From Paenibacillus pinisoli (GTDB taxonomy: Bacteria > Bacillota > Bacilli > Paenibacillales > Paenibacillaceae), in assembly GCF_003605435.1 (NCBI RefSeq), contig NZ_QXQB01000006.1, forward strand, positions 124,001-188,000: 64,000 nt of DNA, written 5' to 3'. Positions 53,086 through 61,583 of this stretch are shown here, piece by piece; position 1 is the stretch's first letter; each line of letters starts with the position of its first letter. Below the pieces are notes generated by a model. That model did no database searches and had not been told where the DNA came from. It saw nothing but the letters and a program-made list of their open reading frames with translations. The translations under genes and the position numbers were made by a program.

Positions 53086-54273
53086 ATGCTGGCAGGATTG
53101 GCGGGGAAATCGTCGGTAATCGGTATTGGACTCATGTCCGGCACATCGCTGGACGGAGTGGATGCCGCTGTAGTCAAGATAGAAGGAAGCGGACTGCAAT
53201 CCAAGGTTCATCTACTGCATTATTATACGAAGCCCTATGACGACGAATTGCGTGCGCGGATCAAAGAGTTATGCGATCCTGCAACGTCTAATGTCATGCG
53301 CATATGCGGCATGAACGTCTACATGGGCGAAGTATTCGCGGAAGCGGCGATCGAAGCGGCACGCGAGGCTGGGCTGGCGCAAGAGCAGATCGACTTCGTC
53401 AGCTCGCATGGACAGACCATCTGGCATATGCCGGAGGAGACGGAGCAAGATCGATACCTGCGCCGCTCGACCCTGCAGATCGGCGACTTGTCGGTCATTG
53501 CGAAGCGGACGGGATGGCTGACAGCAGGCGACTTCCGTCCTGCCGACATGGCAGCGGGCGGCCAAGGCGCCCCCCTTGTTCCTTATGGCGATCTGATTCT
53601 GTTCGGAGACCCGGACAAGGGCAGGCTGCTTCAAAATATCGGGGGCATCGGCAACTGCACAGCCCTGCCTCCGGGCGCAGGGCCGGAGGACGTATTCGCT
53701 TTCGATACCGGACCTGGCAATATGATTATTGACCAGACGGTGCTGACGCTCACTGACGGACGCCTGAGCTATGATGAGGGCGGCGCATGGGCAGCGCTCG
53801 GCACGCCGGATGAAGAGCTGCTTGCCGAGCTCATGTCGCATCCGTACTTCCGTCAGCCATCTCCGAAGTCGACGGGACGGGAGTTGTTCGGCGCCGCTTA
53901 TACGGAAGCCTTCCTGCGCAGAGCAGGGGAGCGCGGCCTGCACGCGGCGGACATTGTGGCGACGGCTACGGCATTCACTGCGCATACCATCGCAGATGCT
54001 TGCAAGGAGCTCGTCATGCCGCGCTGCCGGATCGACGAGGTCATTGTCAGCGGCGGAGGCGCTCATAATCGCACGCTAATGGCCGCGCTGGCCCGGCTGC
54101 TGCCTGAGCAGCGCATTATGAATGCCGGCGCTCTGGGGCTTGCTGACGACGCCAAGGAGGCTGTTATCTTCGCCTTGCTCGGACATAGCTTCCTGCGCGG
54201 AGAGCCGAACAATGTGCCGGCTGCGACCGGGGCGGCGAGCCCGACCGTGATGGGCAAGCTGGCTTTGCCATAA
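53086..54273 (+). CDS. anmK: 1,6-anhydro-N-acetylmuramic acid kinase
   Basis: 395 residues from ATG 53086 (GGGGGAG upstream); a GTG at 53050 would add twelve unlikely residues. GIGLMSGTSLDGVDAAVVKIEG at the N-terminus is the AnmK signature, with SSHGQTIWHMPE (about 105), GDFRPADMAAGGQGAPLVP (about 147), LQNIGGIGNCTALPPG (about 180) and FDTGPGNMIID. The enzyme opens and phosphorylates anhydro-MurNAc to MurNAc-6P, the MurQ substrate. It closes the salvage operon; a bidirectional terminator follows. Confidence 0.95.
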   Translation: MLAGLAGKSSVIGIGLMSGTSLDGVDAAVVKIEGSGLQSKVHLLHYYTKPYDDELRARIKELCDPATSNVMRICGMNVYMGEVFAEAAIEAAREAGLAQEQIDFVSSHGQTIWHMPEETEQDRYLRRSTLQIGDLSVIAKRTGWLTAGDFRPADMAAGGQGAPLVPYGDLILFGDPDKGRLLQNIGGIGNCTALPPGAGPEDVFAFDTGPGNMIIDQTVLTLTDGRLSYDEGGAWAALGTPDEELLAELMSHPYFRQPSPKSTGRELFGAAYTEAFLRRAGERGLHAADIVATATAFTAHTIADACKELVMPRCRIDEVIVSGGGAHNRTLMAALARLLPEQRIMNAGALGLADDAKEAVIFALLGHSFLRGEPNNVPAATGAASPTVMGKLALP

Positions 54274-54274
54274 T

Positions 54275-54313
54275 GAACAAAGAACCTTCGGCGCGCCGAA
54301 GGTTCTTTGTTTG
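54275..54313. terminator. Bidirectional terminator
   Basis: AAAGAACCTTCGGC and its complement, loop GC, followed by TTTGTTTGTT on the plus strand. Lies between the convergent anmK and membrane-protein genes. Confidence 0.85.
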
Positions 54314-54336
54314 TTCCAGATGGATCGTATAGGAGA

Positions 54337-55119
54337 TTATTCCTGCTCGGTCTGATAAGGCGGCAGGCTGCCTTCATTCGTCTTTAAGGTCATGCCGCTC
54401 CTCGATACGCTATAAGTCATAGAGCGTGTGCCTTCCTCCTCGTCCTTGGTCCAATGCTCGCGGAAGATGACTTCATATTGCTCATCGCCGGTACGGGTCA
54501 CGGCTGTCTCCCGGGTGACCTTATAGCCGTTAAGCTCCAACTGCGTAGAGCCCACCTGCTTCGGAAACACTTCCAGCTCGGTGCCGCTTGTTCCGGACGT
54601 AGCTGTCCTTACAGCGGCTTCTTTCGTGAAGGGCTGCTGCTCAGGAGTTTTATCATTCGTCAGCGACAGGAGGCCCACTCCGGCAATGAATACAAGCGGC
54701 ATAGCAATGGAGAACAGGATGCCGTTCTTCCGCCATCCCTTCTCTGCAATGCGGGAGAACAGAAAGTCTGCCAGCCAATAAAAGACTGCAGCAGCAAGAC
54801 AGAGCCAGGTAAAGCTGGCCGAGCGGAACGGGATGCTGAACAAAGCGCCGAACAGCAAATGGCCGGCAATGGGGAGCGCAAGCTCCAGCGTGCGGCTGTG
54901 CACTCGCCGGTTCACGACGAACTCGAGCGCCATAGAAACCAGCGAACCAAATATAAAGACGATCGGAAACACATATAAGCTGATAAAAGTCGTCCAGGTC
55001 ATAAATTGATCGAAGCGGGGAAAGGTTGCATTTGCCTCTACACCGGTAAGAATCAGCGACATGTAGATGACGACTGCAAATGAAGTCAAATAAGATGCAA
55101 CGGCTTTTCTTATTAGCAA
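54337..55119 (-). CDS. Membrane protein with extracytoplasmic C-terminal domain
   Basis: 260 residues from TTG 55119, chosen for AGGAGG nine bases upstream. Five hydrophobic segments in the first 160 residues, then a soluble part of about 100 residues beginning with TNDKTPEQQPF and carrying many Thr/Glu residues (ELEVFPKQVGSTQLELNGYKVT). I recognise no family. Monocistronic, convergent with anmK. Confidence 0.75.
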   Translation of the reverse strand: MLIRKAVASYLTSFAVVIYMSLILTGVEANATFPRFDQFMTWTTFISLYVFPIVFIFGSLVSMALEFVVNRRVHSRTLELALPIAGHLLFGALFSIPFRSASFTWLCLAAAVFYWLADFLFSRIAEKGWRKNGILFSIAMPLVFIAGVGLLSLTNDKTPEQQPFTKEAAVRTATSGTSGTELEVFPKQVGSTQLELNGYKVTRETAVTRTGDEQYEVIFREHWTKDEEEGTRSMTYSVSRSGMTLKTNEGSLPPYQTEQE

Positions 55120-55278
55120 CTGCGTGCCTCCTTTCCGAATAAATGATCGAAGTCCGGAACCCAAGATAGGCTTGGTTGCCCCAGAGTAAACTCATGATAG
55201 AGCGAAAGCGATTGCAAATACATGCATACTTTGGCTCTTGATTTTTAGAATGGTTTTTTTGTAAAAGAGAAGCGCGCC

Positions 55279-55326
55279 TCAAAAAAGCTGCCTTGCAAAC
55301 GGCTTGTCAGCCGTTAGCAGGCAGCC
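55279..55326 (-). terminator. Terminator of the carbonic anhydrase gene
   Basis: GGCTGCC/GGCAGCT-type outer stem with inner AACGGCT/AGCCGTT hairpin; read on the minus strand it ends in TTTTTTGAGG. It lies 16 bases after the stop. Confidence 0.8.
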
Positions 55327-55341
55327 TTGTGCAGTCCGGCT

Positions 55342-55908
55342 TTACTCTTCCCTAAAATCCTCGACAATGACCTCCAGCTCGCCTGTCTCCGGATGGATGA
55401 CGAAGCCATGTACAGGAATAGCTTTAGGGAACAATGGATGCTTGCGGATCATTCGAACGCTATGCATGACGCCTTCTTCCGCGCTGGCGAAGCCGCGCAG
55501 GAACTTCTCCATGCGGATGCCGGAGTTCTCCAGCGTCTCGATCGCGAGCGGGTCGATGCCATGCTGGCTGAACTTCTCGATCATGCCTTGCGTATCCAGA
55601 TTCGTCATGCCGCAGCCATGATGGCCGATGACGAGAACCTCGCGCGCGCCAAGCTCGTATACCGCTACCAGAATGCTCCGCATGGCACTGCCGAAGGGCT
55701 GTGTCAGGATAGCGCCGGCGTTCTTGATGAACTTGGCGTCTCCGTTGCGAAGGTTAAGCGCTTTGGGAAGAAGCTCAACGAGTCTGGTGTCCATACAGGT
55801 CAGGATGGCGATTTTTTTCTCCGGAAACTTGTCCGTTAAGTATGCTTCATATTGTTTTTCTTCGACGAATGTTTTATTGAATGCCATCAATTGTGGAACG
55901 ATAGACAT
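55342..55908 (-). CDS. Beta-class carbonic anhydrase family protein (YtiB-like)
   Basis: 188 residues. ILTCMDTRL (residue about 36; zinc Cys and the Asp-Arg dyad) and GHHGCGM (about 95; zinc His and Cys) are the beta-carbonic anhydrase ligands; C-terminal VHGFVIHPETGELEVI is typical. Converts CO2 to bicarbonate in the cytosol, though some YtiB-type proteins have low or unknown activity. RBS AAAGGAGG. The divergent region to the AHSA1 gene contains a strong plus-strand promoter. Confidence 0.9.
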   Translation of the reverse strand: MSIVPQLMAFNKTFVEEKQYEAYLTDKFPEKKIAILTCMDTRLVELLPKALNLRNGDAKFIKNAGAILTQPFGSAMRSILVAVYELGAREVLVIGHHGCGMTNLDTQGMIEKFSQHGIDPLAIETLENSGIRMEKFLRGFASAEEGVMHSVRMIRKHPLFPKAIPVHGFVIHPETGELEVIVEDFREE

Positions 55909-56000
55909 AGGTGATCCTCCTTTTGACTATGAAAACTCGTACAGATCGTGCTTTTTTATCTATTATTCATACAATCGCGCCGCTCGTCAATGAAAGACTA

Positions 56001-56058
56001 TTGACAGGAAACCAAACGGTTACATATAATCGTGATTAGAAACCTTTTGGTTTCCTGT
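56001..56058 (+). promoter_or_regulatory. AHSA1-ArsR promoter with inverted repeat
   Basis: TTGACA (56001-56006), 18 bp, TATAAT (56025-56030): near consensus. A long inverted repeat spans it: ACAGGAAACCAAACGGTT (56004-56021) against AACCTTTTGGTTTCCTGT (56041-56058), one mismatch. The left arm is inside the spacer. It is a likely operator for the ArsR-type protein of the same operon. Confidence 0.7.
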
Positions 56059-56175
56059 TGTAAAAACTAGCTGGCGAAACCCTGTTTTATAGCATAAAAC
56101 GCGATGTTGGACTAGCCATTCCATATGGACTAGCCCTGAGAACGCTTCGTCTATTAATTCTAGGAGGAATATGAC

Positions 56176-56601
56176 ATGTCGAACGAGCAACAAGGCATAC
56201 TGGCTGATGTCGTCAAGGAAGTTACAATCAAGGCTCCTATTGCCAAGGTATGGGAGGCGGTCGCAACAGCGGAAGGAATCGCCGCCTGGTTCATGCCGAA
56301 CAACTTTGAGCCTGTGCTGGGACATGAGTTTCAGCTAAATGCAGGGCCTTACGGCAATTCTCCGTGCAAGGTGCTGGAGCTTGCGCCGCCTCATCGCCTG
56401 GTCTTTTCGTGGGACAAGGACTGGACGGTGACGTTCCAGCTGGAGGAAGCGGAGGAAGGCACCAAATTTACGCTCACGCATGGCGGCTGGAATGCGGATA
56501 CGGCTACCGCTTTCGGAGAGAAGCATTCGGTAGTCAGAGAGCGCATGTCCGGCGGCTGGACGGGAATCGTGCAGAAGCTTGTGCGGATTATGGAGGATTA
56601 A
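56176..56601 (+). CDS. SRPBCC/AHSA1-domain protein
   Basis: 141 residues. Start-like/Bet v1 fold of the AHSA1 type, with KEVTIKAPIAKVWEAVATAEGIAAWFMP at the N-terminus and FTLTHGGW (about 96), the usual signature. RBS TAGGAGGA. Forms a two-gene operon with an ArsR repressor two bases downstream, a very common pair in Bacilli; ligand unknown. Confidence 0.88.
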   Translation: MSNEQQGILADVVKEVTIKAPIAKVWEAVATAEGIAAWFMPNNFEPVLGHEFQLNAGPYGNSPCKVLELAPPHRLVFSWDKDWTVTFQLEEAEEGTKFTLTHGGWNADTATAFGEKHSVVRERMSGGWTGIVQKLVRIMED

Positions 56602-56603
56602 GA

Positions 56604-56939
56604 ATGGGAGAGGCATTGCCTAAGCATGATGTCTTCCAAGCGATCGCGGATCCCACGAGACGGAAGCTTCTGCATCTGCTGGGCGATGGCGAGCAGCCGG
56701 TGAATGCCCTCAGCGCACATTTTCCGATGAGCCGTCCTGCGGTGTCCAAGCATCTGCGCATTCTGGCGGATGCGGGACTGGTCAAGGATCGCAAGGTAGG
56801 CAGGGAGACGAGATACAGGCTGGAGCCGGAGCCGCTGCGGGAGCTGCAGCGATGGTTAGCTTACTTTGAGCTGTATTGGGACAATAAGCTGGCTGCTCTG
56901 AAGCAGTATGTGGAAAGCGGAGATCAGGAAGACGGCTAG
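56604..56939 (+). CDS. ArsR-family repressor
   Basis: 111 residues. Winged helix: FQAIADPTRRKLLHLLGDGEQPVNALSAHFPMSRPAVSKHLRILADAGLV, then RETRYRLEPEPLRELQRWL. No metal-binding Cys pair, so it belongs to the non-metal branch that is linked to AHSA1 proteins. Translationally coupled to the upstream gene (TAAGA then ATG). It probably binds the inverted repeat in the operon promoter. Confidence 0.9.
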   Translation: MGEALPKHDVFQAIADPTRRKLLHLLGDGEQPVNALSAHFPMSRPAVSKHLRILADAGLVKDRKVGRETRYRLEPEPLRELQRWLAYFELYWDNKLAALKQYVESGDQEDG

Positions 56940-56981
56940 TCGCAGGGATATCTGTATCTCCTAATCTGCCGGCATGAAGAC

Positions 56982-57022
56982 AATAAGGTCCCGTCAGCAT
57001 TGCGCTGACGGGACCTTATTGC
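56982..57022. terminator. Bidirectional terminator
   Basis: AATAAGGTCCCGTCAGC pairs with GCTGACGGGACCTTATT around ATTGC. Located between convergent arsR and mqnD. Confidence 0.85.
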
Positions 57023-57032
57023 TTTAAGCGGA

Positions 57033-57887
57033 CTATTCTCTAAGCAGCTGAAGATCGAATTCTGGTACAAGTCCAAGCTCGGCAGCGCGGCCCAGCAAGG
57101 CCTCAATGGCCCCGTAGCCGTCCTCGCCGAGATCATGGCTGAAGGAATTGACATACAGCTCAATATGGGACTGTGCGACGTCTGGCGACAGTTCCTGCGC
57201 ATGGGCCATGACATATTCCGTGGAGGCGGAAGGGTTGTTCCACGCGTACTGGAGCGATGAACGGATCCATCCGCTAATTGCCTCGGCGTCCAGCGAGCGT
57301 CTAGCAATAATGGCGCCGAGCGGAATCGGCAGGCCCGTATCCGCTTCCCACCAGCTGCCCAGATCGGCAAGCTTATGCAGCCCATAGCTGGTGTAGGTGA
57401 AGCGGGCTTCATGGATGACCAGTCCGGCGTCGATCTTGCCGTCGCGTACGGCCGGCATAATCTCATGGAACGGCATCACGACGATCTCGCCTACGCCGCC
57501 AGGGACCTGCTGCGCAGCCCAAAGCCGGAACAGCAGGTAAGCGGTGGAGCGCTCGCTCGGGACCGCGACGCGTTTGCCAGCCAGTGCAGAGCCATCCAGC
57601 GATCCGCTTCCGCCCTGTGTCAATACAAGCGGTCCGCAGCCCCTTCCCAGCGCGCCCCCGCAAGGCAGCAGCCGATAGTCGGACAGGACCCATGGCAATG
57701 CGGCATAGGATATTTTCATGACCTCCGGGCCTTCGCGGCGGGCGGCCAGATGATTTGTAATATCGATATCCGCGTAGGTGACGTCAAGCTGGGGCGCATC
57801 CGGCAGAAGGCCGTTCACCCAGGCATGGAATATGAAGGTGTCGTTGGGACACGGGGAATAGGCGATGTGAAGATGTTGTTGTTGCAT
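57033..57887 (-). CDS. mqnD: 1,4-dihydroxy-6-naphthoate synthase
   Basis: 284 residues. The N-terminus HIAYSPCPNDTFIFHAWVNG is typical of MqnD, as are ADIDITNHLA and KISYAALPWVLSDY; the fold is that of a periplasmic binding protein used as a lyase. It converts cyclic dehypoxanthinyl futalosine to dihydroxynaphthoate in the futalosine route to menaquinone. Downstream of the futalosine hydrolase gene, 53 bases apart, on the same strand. Confidence 0.94.
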   Translation of the reverse strand: MQQQHLHIAYSPCPNDTFIFHAWVNGLLPDAPQLDVTYADIDITNHLAARREGPEVMKISYAALPWVLSDYRLLPCGGALGRGCGPLVLTQGGSGSLDGSALAGKRVAVPSERSTAYLLFRLWAAQQVPGGVGEIVVMPFHEIMPAVRDGKIDAGLVIHEARFTYTSYGLHKLADLGSWWEADTGLPIPLGAIIARRSLDAEAISGWIRSSLQYAWNNPSASTEYVMAHAQELSPDVAQSHIELYVNSFSHDLGEDGYGAIEALLGRAAELGLVPEFDLQLLRE

Positions 57888-57940
57888 GGCAATCCCTCCT
57901 TCTGTATTGCATGATGCTTATATGGATGGTCAAGCTTTTA

Positions 57941-58627
57941 TCAAGGCGTGATCGTTGCGAATGCGGCAAAGGCTTTCTCCAGCGAGCCTAATGCTTCGCC
58001 GATGCGCCATGCAGAGCGGTCGCGCGGTCCAACCGCATTGGAGATGGCGCGCAGCTCCGTCACAGGAATGCCTAGCTGTGCCGCTGCAGTCGCGACGCCG
58101 AAGCCTTCCATGCCTTCTGCGGCGGCTCCTGGCACAAGACGCTGCCTTAGCGCCGCCGTGGCAGCGGTTCCCGTCGCCGACGATACGGTCAGAATCGGAG
58201 CGAACGTGCTGTTAAGCCCGGCCGCGTCCAGCTGGTTCTTAAGCTTTGTATTCCACCCCGCATGAGCGGCGATTCGCGAGCTGCCGAAGCCGAGCTCGTC
58301 CACGCTGAGGAAGCCGTCCGGCGTCTCCGCCCCCAGATCTGCCGATACAATCGTATCGGCGAGGACAAGCTCCCCGATGTCGGCCCGTCCCGGGAAGCCG
58401 CCGCCGATTCCGGCGCTGATGACGAGCTCGTAACGATGCCCGCCAGCCGCCAGCAGCGCGGCTGTGCTCGCCGCAACGGCCGCAGGTCCTACTCCGCCTG
58501 CGACAACCTCATAGCGGACGGAATCAGCTTGTGAGAGGCCGCGGAGGACTGCTTCTCGCTCAGCCTCGACTGCGGTCACAACGAGAATTCGGGTATGTTC
58601 GGTACTCGTAACAGAGGGTTGTGTCAT
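57941..58627 (-). CDS. mqnB: Futalosine hydrolase
   Basis: 228 residues from ATG 58627 (AAAGGAG, eight bases). Nucleoside phosphorylase/MTA hydrolase fold: ILVVTAVEAEREAVL, SAGIGGGFPGRADIGELVLADTIVSADLG (about 80) and the nucleoside-binding AEGMEGFGVATAAAQLGIPVTELRAISN. It hydrolyses futalosine to DHFL and hypoxanthine. The pair mqnB-mqnD confirms that this organism makes menaquinone by the futalosine pathway. Preceded by a sensor kinase gene in the same direction. Confidence 0.93.
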   Translation of the reverse strand: MTQPSVTSTEHTRILVVTAVEAEREAVLRGLSQADSVRYEVVAGGVGPAAVAASTAALLAAGGHRYELVISAGIGGGFPGRADIGELVLADTIVSADLGAETPDGFLSVDELGFGSSRIAAHAGWNTKLKNQLDAAGLNSTFAPILTVSSATGTAATAALRQRLVPGAAAEGMEGFGVATAAAQLGIPVTELRAISNAVGPRDRSAWRIGEALGSLEKAFAAFATITP

Positions 58628-58681
58628 GGTGAAGACTCCTTTATTGTGTTCGTCAGCCAAGCCGGTGACTGCGGCTCGCCG

Positions 58682-60970
58682 CTACCGGTCTGCCGCCTTG
58701 TTCACGGGGAGACGAATTTCCACGCAAGTGCCCTCGCCGACAAGACTCCGGTATTTCAATTTTCCGTTATGATTGCGGATAATCTGCTGGCAGATCATGA
58801 TGCCCAGACCGTTGCCGCCTTCTTTCCGCGTAAAGAACGGCTCGCCGAGGCGCCCCATATCTTCCTCTGTAATGCCCATGCCTTGATCGGTAAACCGAAT
58901 CGTAATCTCGCGGCCATCATCGGTGGCCGCCATCTCGATGGTAAGCTCGCCGCCGTCCGGCATCGCTTCGACGCCGTTTTTGATCATATTGACGAACACT
59001 TGCTTGAGCTGGCTGCTTACCCCGCCGATGGCAGGTATATCCGTAATTTGATGTATGGACAGATTGACCTTGCTCATCCTGGCCTCTGAATCCATCAGCA
59101 TGACGATATCCCGCATCAGATCGCCTATGTTCAGGCAATCGTGGCGGATCGCCTGCGGCTTCGCAAGCACCAGGAACTCGCTTACGATCATGTTGATCTG
59201 GTCCAGCTCGGACAGCATCAGGTCCAGATGAGACACAGACAGCGAGCCTGTCTGCTTCTGCAGTTGGACGAATCCGCGCAGCGTCGTAAGCGGATTGCGC
59301 ACTTCATGCGCGACCCCGGCGGCGAGCTGTCCGACTACGGCAAGCTTCTCCGAGCGGCGGATCATCTCTTCCGATTGCTTCCGCTGTGTAATATTGCGGG
59401 ATATCGTAGCGATCGCGACAATCTCATCCATCTCGTCCCGAATAGCTGAGATCGTAATGGATACGTCGATCACTCCGCCATCCTTCGTAAAGCGAACCGT
59501 CTCGTAGTCGGTTACAGAGCCGCCTTCGAGGATCGTCTGAATAAGCACTTCATGCGACTCCAGCTGGCTATCCGGCAGATTCGGAGGCAACTGGCCGAAG
59601 ACTTCCTCGCTTCTCCAGCCGTAGATCGTCTCGAATGCCGGATTGACCTGAATGATATGTCCGTCCAGATCGATGACATGAATCGCATCGGAGGTGTGGT
59701 TGACGAAGGACTCCAAATACTGCTTCGTGCTTTGCAGCTCCCTGGCGGTATCCTTCAGCTGCGTCGTATAGTTCAGCAGCCGCACGCCCATTGAATTGAC
59801 GCGCGATGCCAGCAAACCGAGCTCGTCCTTGTTCTGGATGGAGATGCTGGCATTGAAGTTTCCGTCCGCAATGGAATTCACTTTGTTCATGATTAGATTC
59901 AGCGAGCGGAGCATATAGCCCGCAATGAAATAGCTCGCGAGCATGGCCGACAGCAGCAGGCATAGCGAGATCAGCACATGGGCAACCAGCTGGCGGTGAA
60001 TCGGCTCTTGAAGCCCTGCTTTGTCGAAAGCAACCCCGATGACATACGTTTTTTCATGATTGACGTTGATCGGTATGAAGCTGCGCAGCACTTCCTTGCC
60101 ATTGATCGAATATTTGTCGGTTAGCATGCTCCCGCTTTCCAGCACGGTATGAATATGATGCGTGTCGGCTCCGGAATTGCGGTATTCATATTGGCCGAAC
60201 GGAATAGCCCGAACGTCCAGATTGTAGACGGGTATCCCTTTCTTCATCTTGATAATCGGCTCGGAGCCGAAATATTGCGGATCAAATCCGGTTACTTCCA
60301 GCAAGCTAGGCTGCTGGCTCTTGAGCTTGGCAATGACATTGTTGGTACCGTTGACCAGATCGAATGAGAAATTAGCGTCTGTATTAATGATCGTGTTGAT
60401 CATATAGTTGGTCGTTCCGTCGTAATAATAGCCCCATTTGTTGATTTGGGTAGGATCGGATACGGCGTAATTGATGGGGCCGGACCAATAATGCTTAAGC
60501 GCGTCTCCACGGCCGACCGACACTTCCTTCAGATCGAAGAGCTGGTGGAATGCCTTGTCCCAATAGTCCCAAGTCTTGGAGCTCAGATTGATTTCCTCCG
60601 GGTTGGAGGAGCGGACGGAGACGACTTCGCCGTTCAATCGCTGCCATAGCGTAATATCATCCAAATCCAGCTCTTCGCTCAAAGACGCCAGCTGCCCGTT
60701 AGTGACATGCTTAATATCGGGATCCAGCTTCTCCTTAGCCACGATTGCGGCCATGCGAAGCTTCTCGCCAAGCTCGGAGTCCATTGCCTCGCGAGTCGTC
60801 TCGATAATTTCAAGCGTCACGCCGAGCTGCTCGACGATCGATTGAATTTGCTGCTCCAGGGCGGCCTCTTGGGCCATCTTGGTGCTGATATAGGAAAACA
60901 TAATATTTAACGCCAGAATCGCCGCTACGATCGCGGTGATGGAAAAGGATAGCTTGGCTTTGATGGACAC
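58682..60970 (-). CDS. Sensor histidine kinase of the sporulation-kinase type
   Basis: 762 residues. Signal anchor (about 7-28), an extracellular sensor of about 300 residues (LWQRLNGEVVSVRSSNP, SSKTWDYWDKAFHQLFD; CHASE4-like), second membrane segment (about 331-352), HAMP linker (to about 405), a PAS domain (about 420-540; IIQVNPAFETIYGW), HisKA with AAGVAHEVRNPLTTLRGF (His about 557), and HATPase_c with NGVEAMPDGG (N box), DQGMGI and FFTRKEGGNGLGI (G2). Kinases of this type in Bacilli feed the Spo0A phosphorelay; no response regulator is adjacent, which fits. mqnB lies 55 bases downstream. Confidence 0.92.
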   Translation of the reverse strand: MSIKAKLSFSITAIVAAILALNIMFSYISTKMAQEAALEQQIQSIVEQLGVTLEIIETTREAMDSELGEKLRMAAIVAKEKLDPDIKHVTNGQLASLSEELDLDDITLWQRLNGEVVSVRSSNPEEINLSSKTWDYWDKAFHQLFDLKEVSVGRGDALKHYWSGPINYAVSDPTQINKWGYYYDGTTNYMINTIINTDANFSFDLVNGTNNVIAKLKSQQPSLLEVTGFDPQYFGSEPIIKMKKGIPVYNLDVRAIPFGQYEYRNSGADTHHIHTVLESGSMLTDKYSINGKEVLRSFIPINVNHEKTYVIGVAFDKAGLQEPIHRQLVAHVLISLCLLLSAMLASYFIAGYMLRSLNLIMNKVNSIADGNFNASISIQNKDELGLLASRVNSMGVRLLNYTTQLKDTARELQSTKQYLESFVNHTSDAIHVIDLDGHIIQVNPAFETIYGWRSEEVFGQLPPNLPDSQLESHEVLIQTILEGGSVTDYETVRFTKDGGVIDVSITISAIRDEMDEIVAIATISRNITQRKQSEEMIRRSEKLAVVGQLAAGVAHEVRNPLTTLRGFVQLQKQTGSLSVSHLDLMLSELDQINMIVSEFLVLAKPQAIRHDCLNIGDLMRDIVMLMDSEARMSKVNLSIHQITDIPAIGGVSSQLKQVFVNMIKNGVEAMPDGGELTIEMAATDDGREITIRFTDQGMGITEEDMGRLGEPFFTRKEGGNGLGIMICQQIIRNHNGKLKYRSLVGEGTCVEIRLPVNKAADR

Positions 60971-61032
60971 GGATGTTCCTCCCGAAATCTAGTTGTCTAC
61001 TTACAATTAGACAACGGGAGGCAAATTCCTGT

Positions 61033-61527
61033 CTATTCCCGCCGAAACCCTTCATCTACCAAGTACTGCGTTGCTTCTTCGTATGTCTCGAACGCCATGT
61101 CCAGTTCCTTGCCGGCATAGACGAACCAGAGATCTTCCTGGAACAGCAGCGTAAGCCGGGTGCCGCCGGCTCCCCGCCAGAACTCAGCCCGGGAAGTGCG
61201 GTAGCCAGTCTCCTCATCCGTCTGCACGGCCCCCGAATCACTTGCCTCGCCAGCGGATAATGAAGCTATGGAGCGGGCAATGAGCGATTGAAGCTCTTCT
61301 TCGCCATAATCGCGAATATTCACGAGACCTTTGGCGTCAGTCTCCACGCCGTCAATCAGACCGCCATAGACAAAGCCGTTCCCGTTCGGGTGAAGATGGT
61401 AGACGACGGTTTTTTTCTCATGGACGCTCTCCTCGTAATGGAAGTTTACGCGCCCAAGCGAAACGTCCTTCCGCTGAAGCTCAGGAAAGGACGCGATAAT
61501 GGCAAGCTTTTGGTCAAAGGTAAGCAT
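61033..61527 (-). CDS. Conserved hypothetical protein, 164 residues
   Basis: Soluble mixed alpha/beta protein beginning MLTFDQKLAIIASFPELQRKD, with SLGRVNFHYEESV and VVYHLHPNGNGFVYGG. No domain recognised. The ATG follows AAGGAGG, seven bases. It sits between the sensor kinase and a membrane protein gene, same strand, spacing 63 and 57 bases; no functional link can be claimed. Confidence 0.8.
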   Translation of the reverse strand: MLTFDQKLAIIASFPELQRKDVSLGRVNFHYEESVHEKKTVVYHLHPNGNGFVYGGLIDGVETDAKGLVNIRDYGEEELQSLIARSIASLSAGEASDSGAVQTDEETGYRTSRAEFWRGAGGTRLTLLFQEDLWFVYAGKELDMAFETYEEATQYLVDEGFRRE

Positions 61528-61583
61528 AGTGTAGGTTAATCCTCCTTGAATGGTAAGCCGCCACTCGCCTTGATTCTCTTCTC

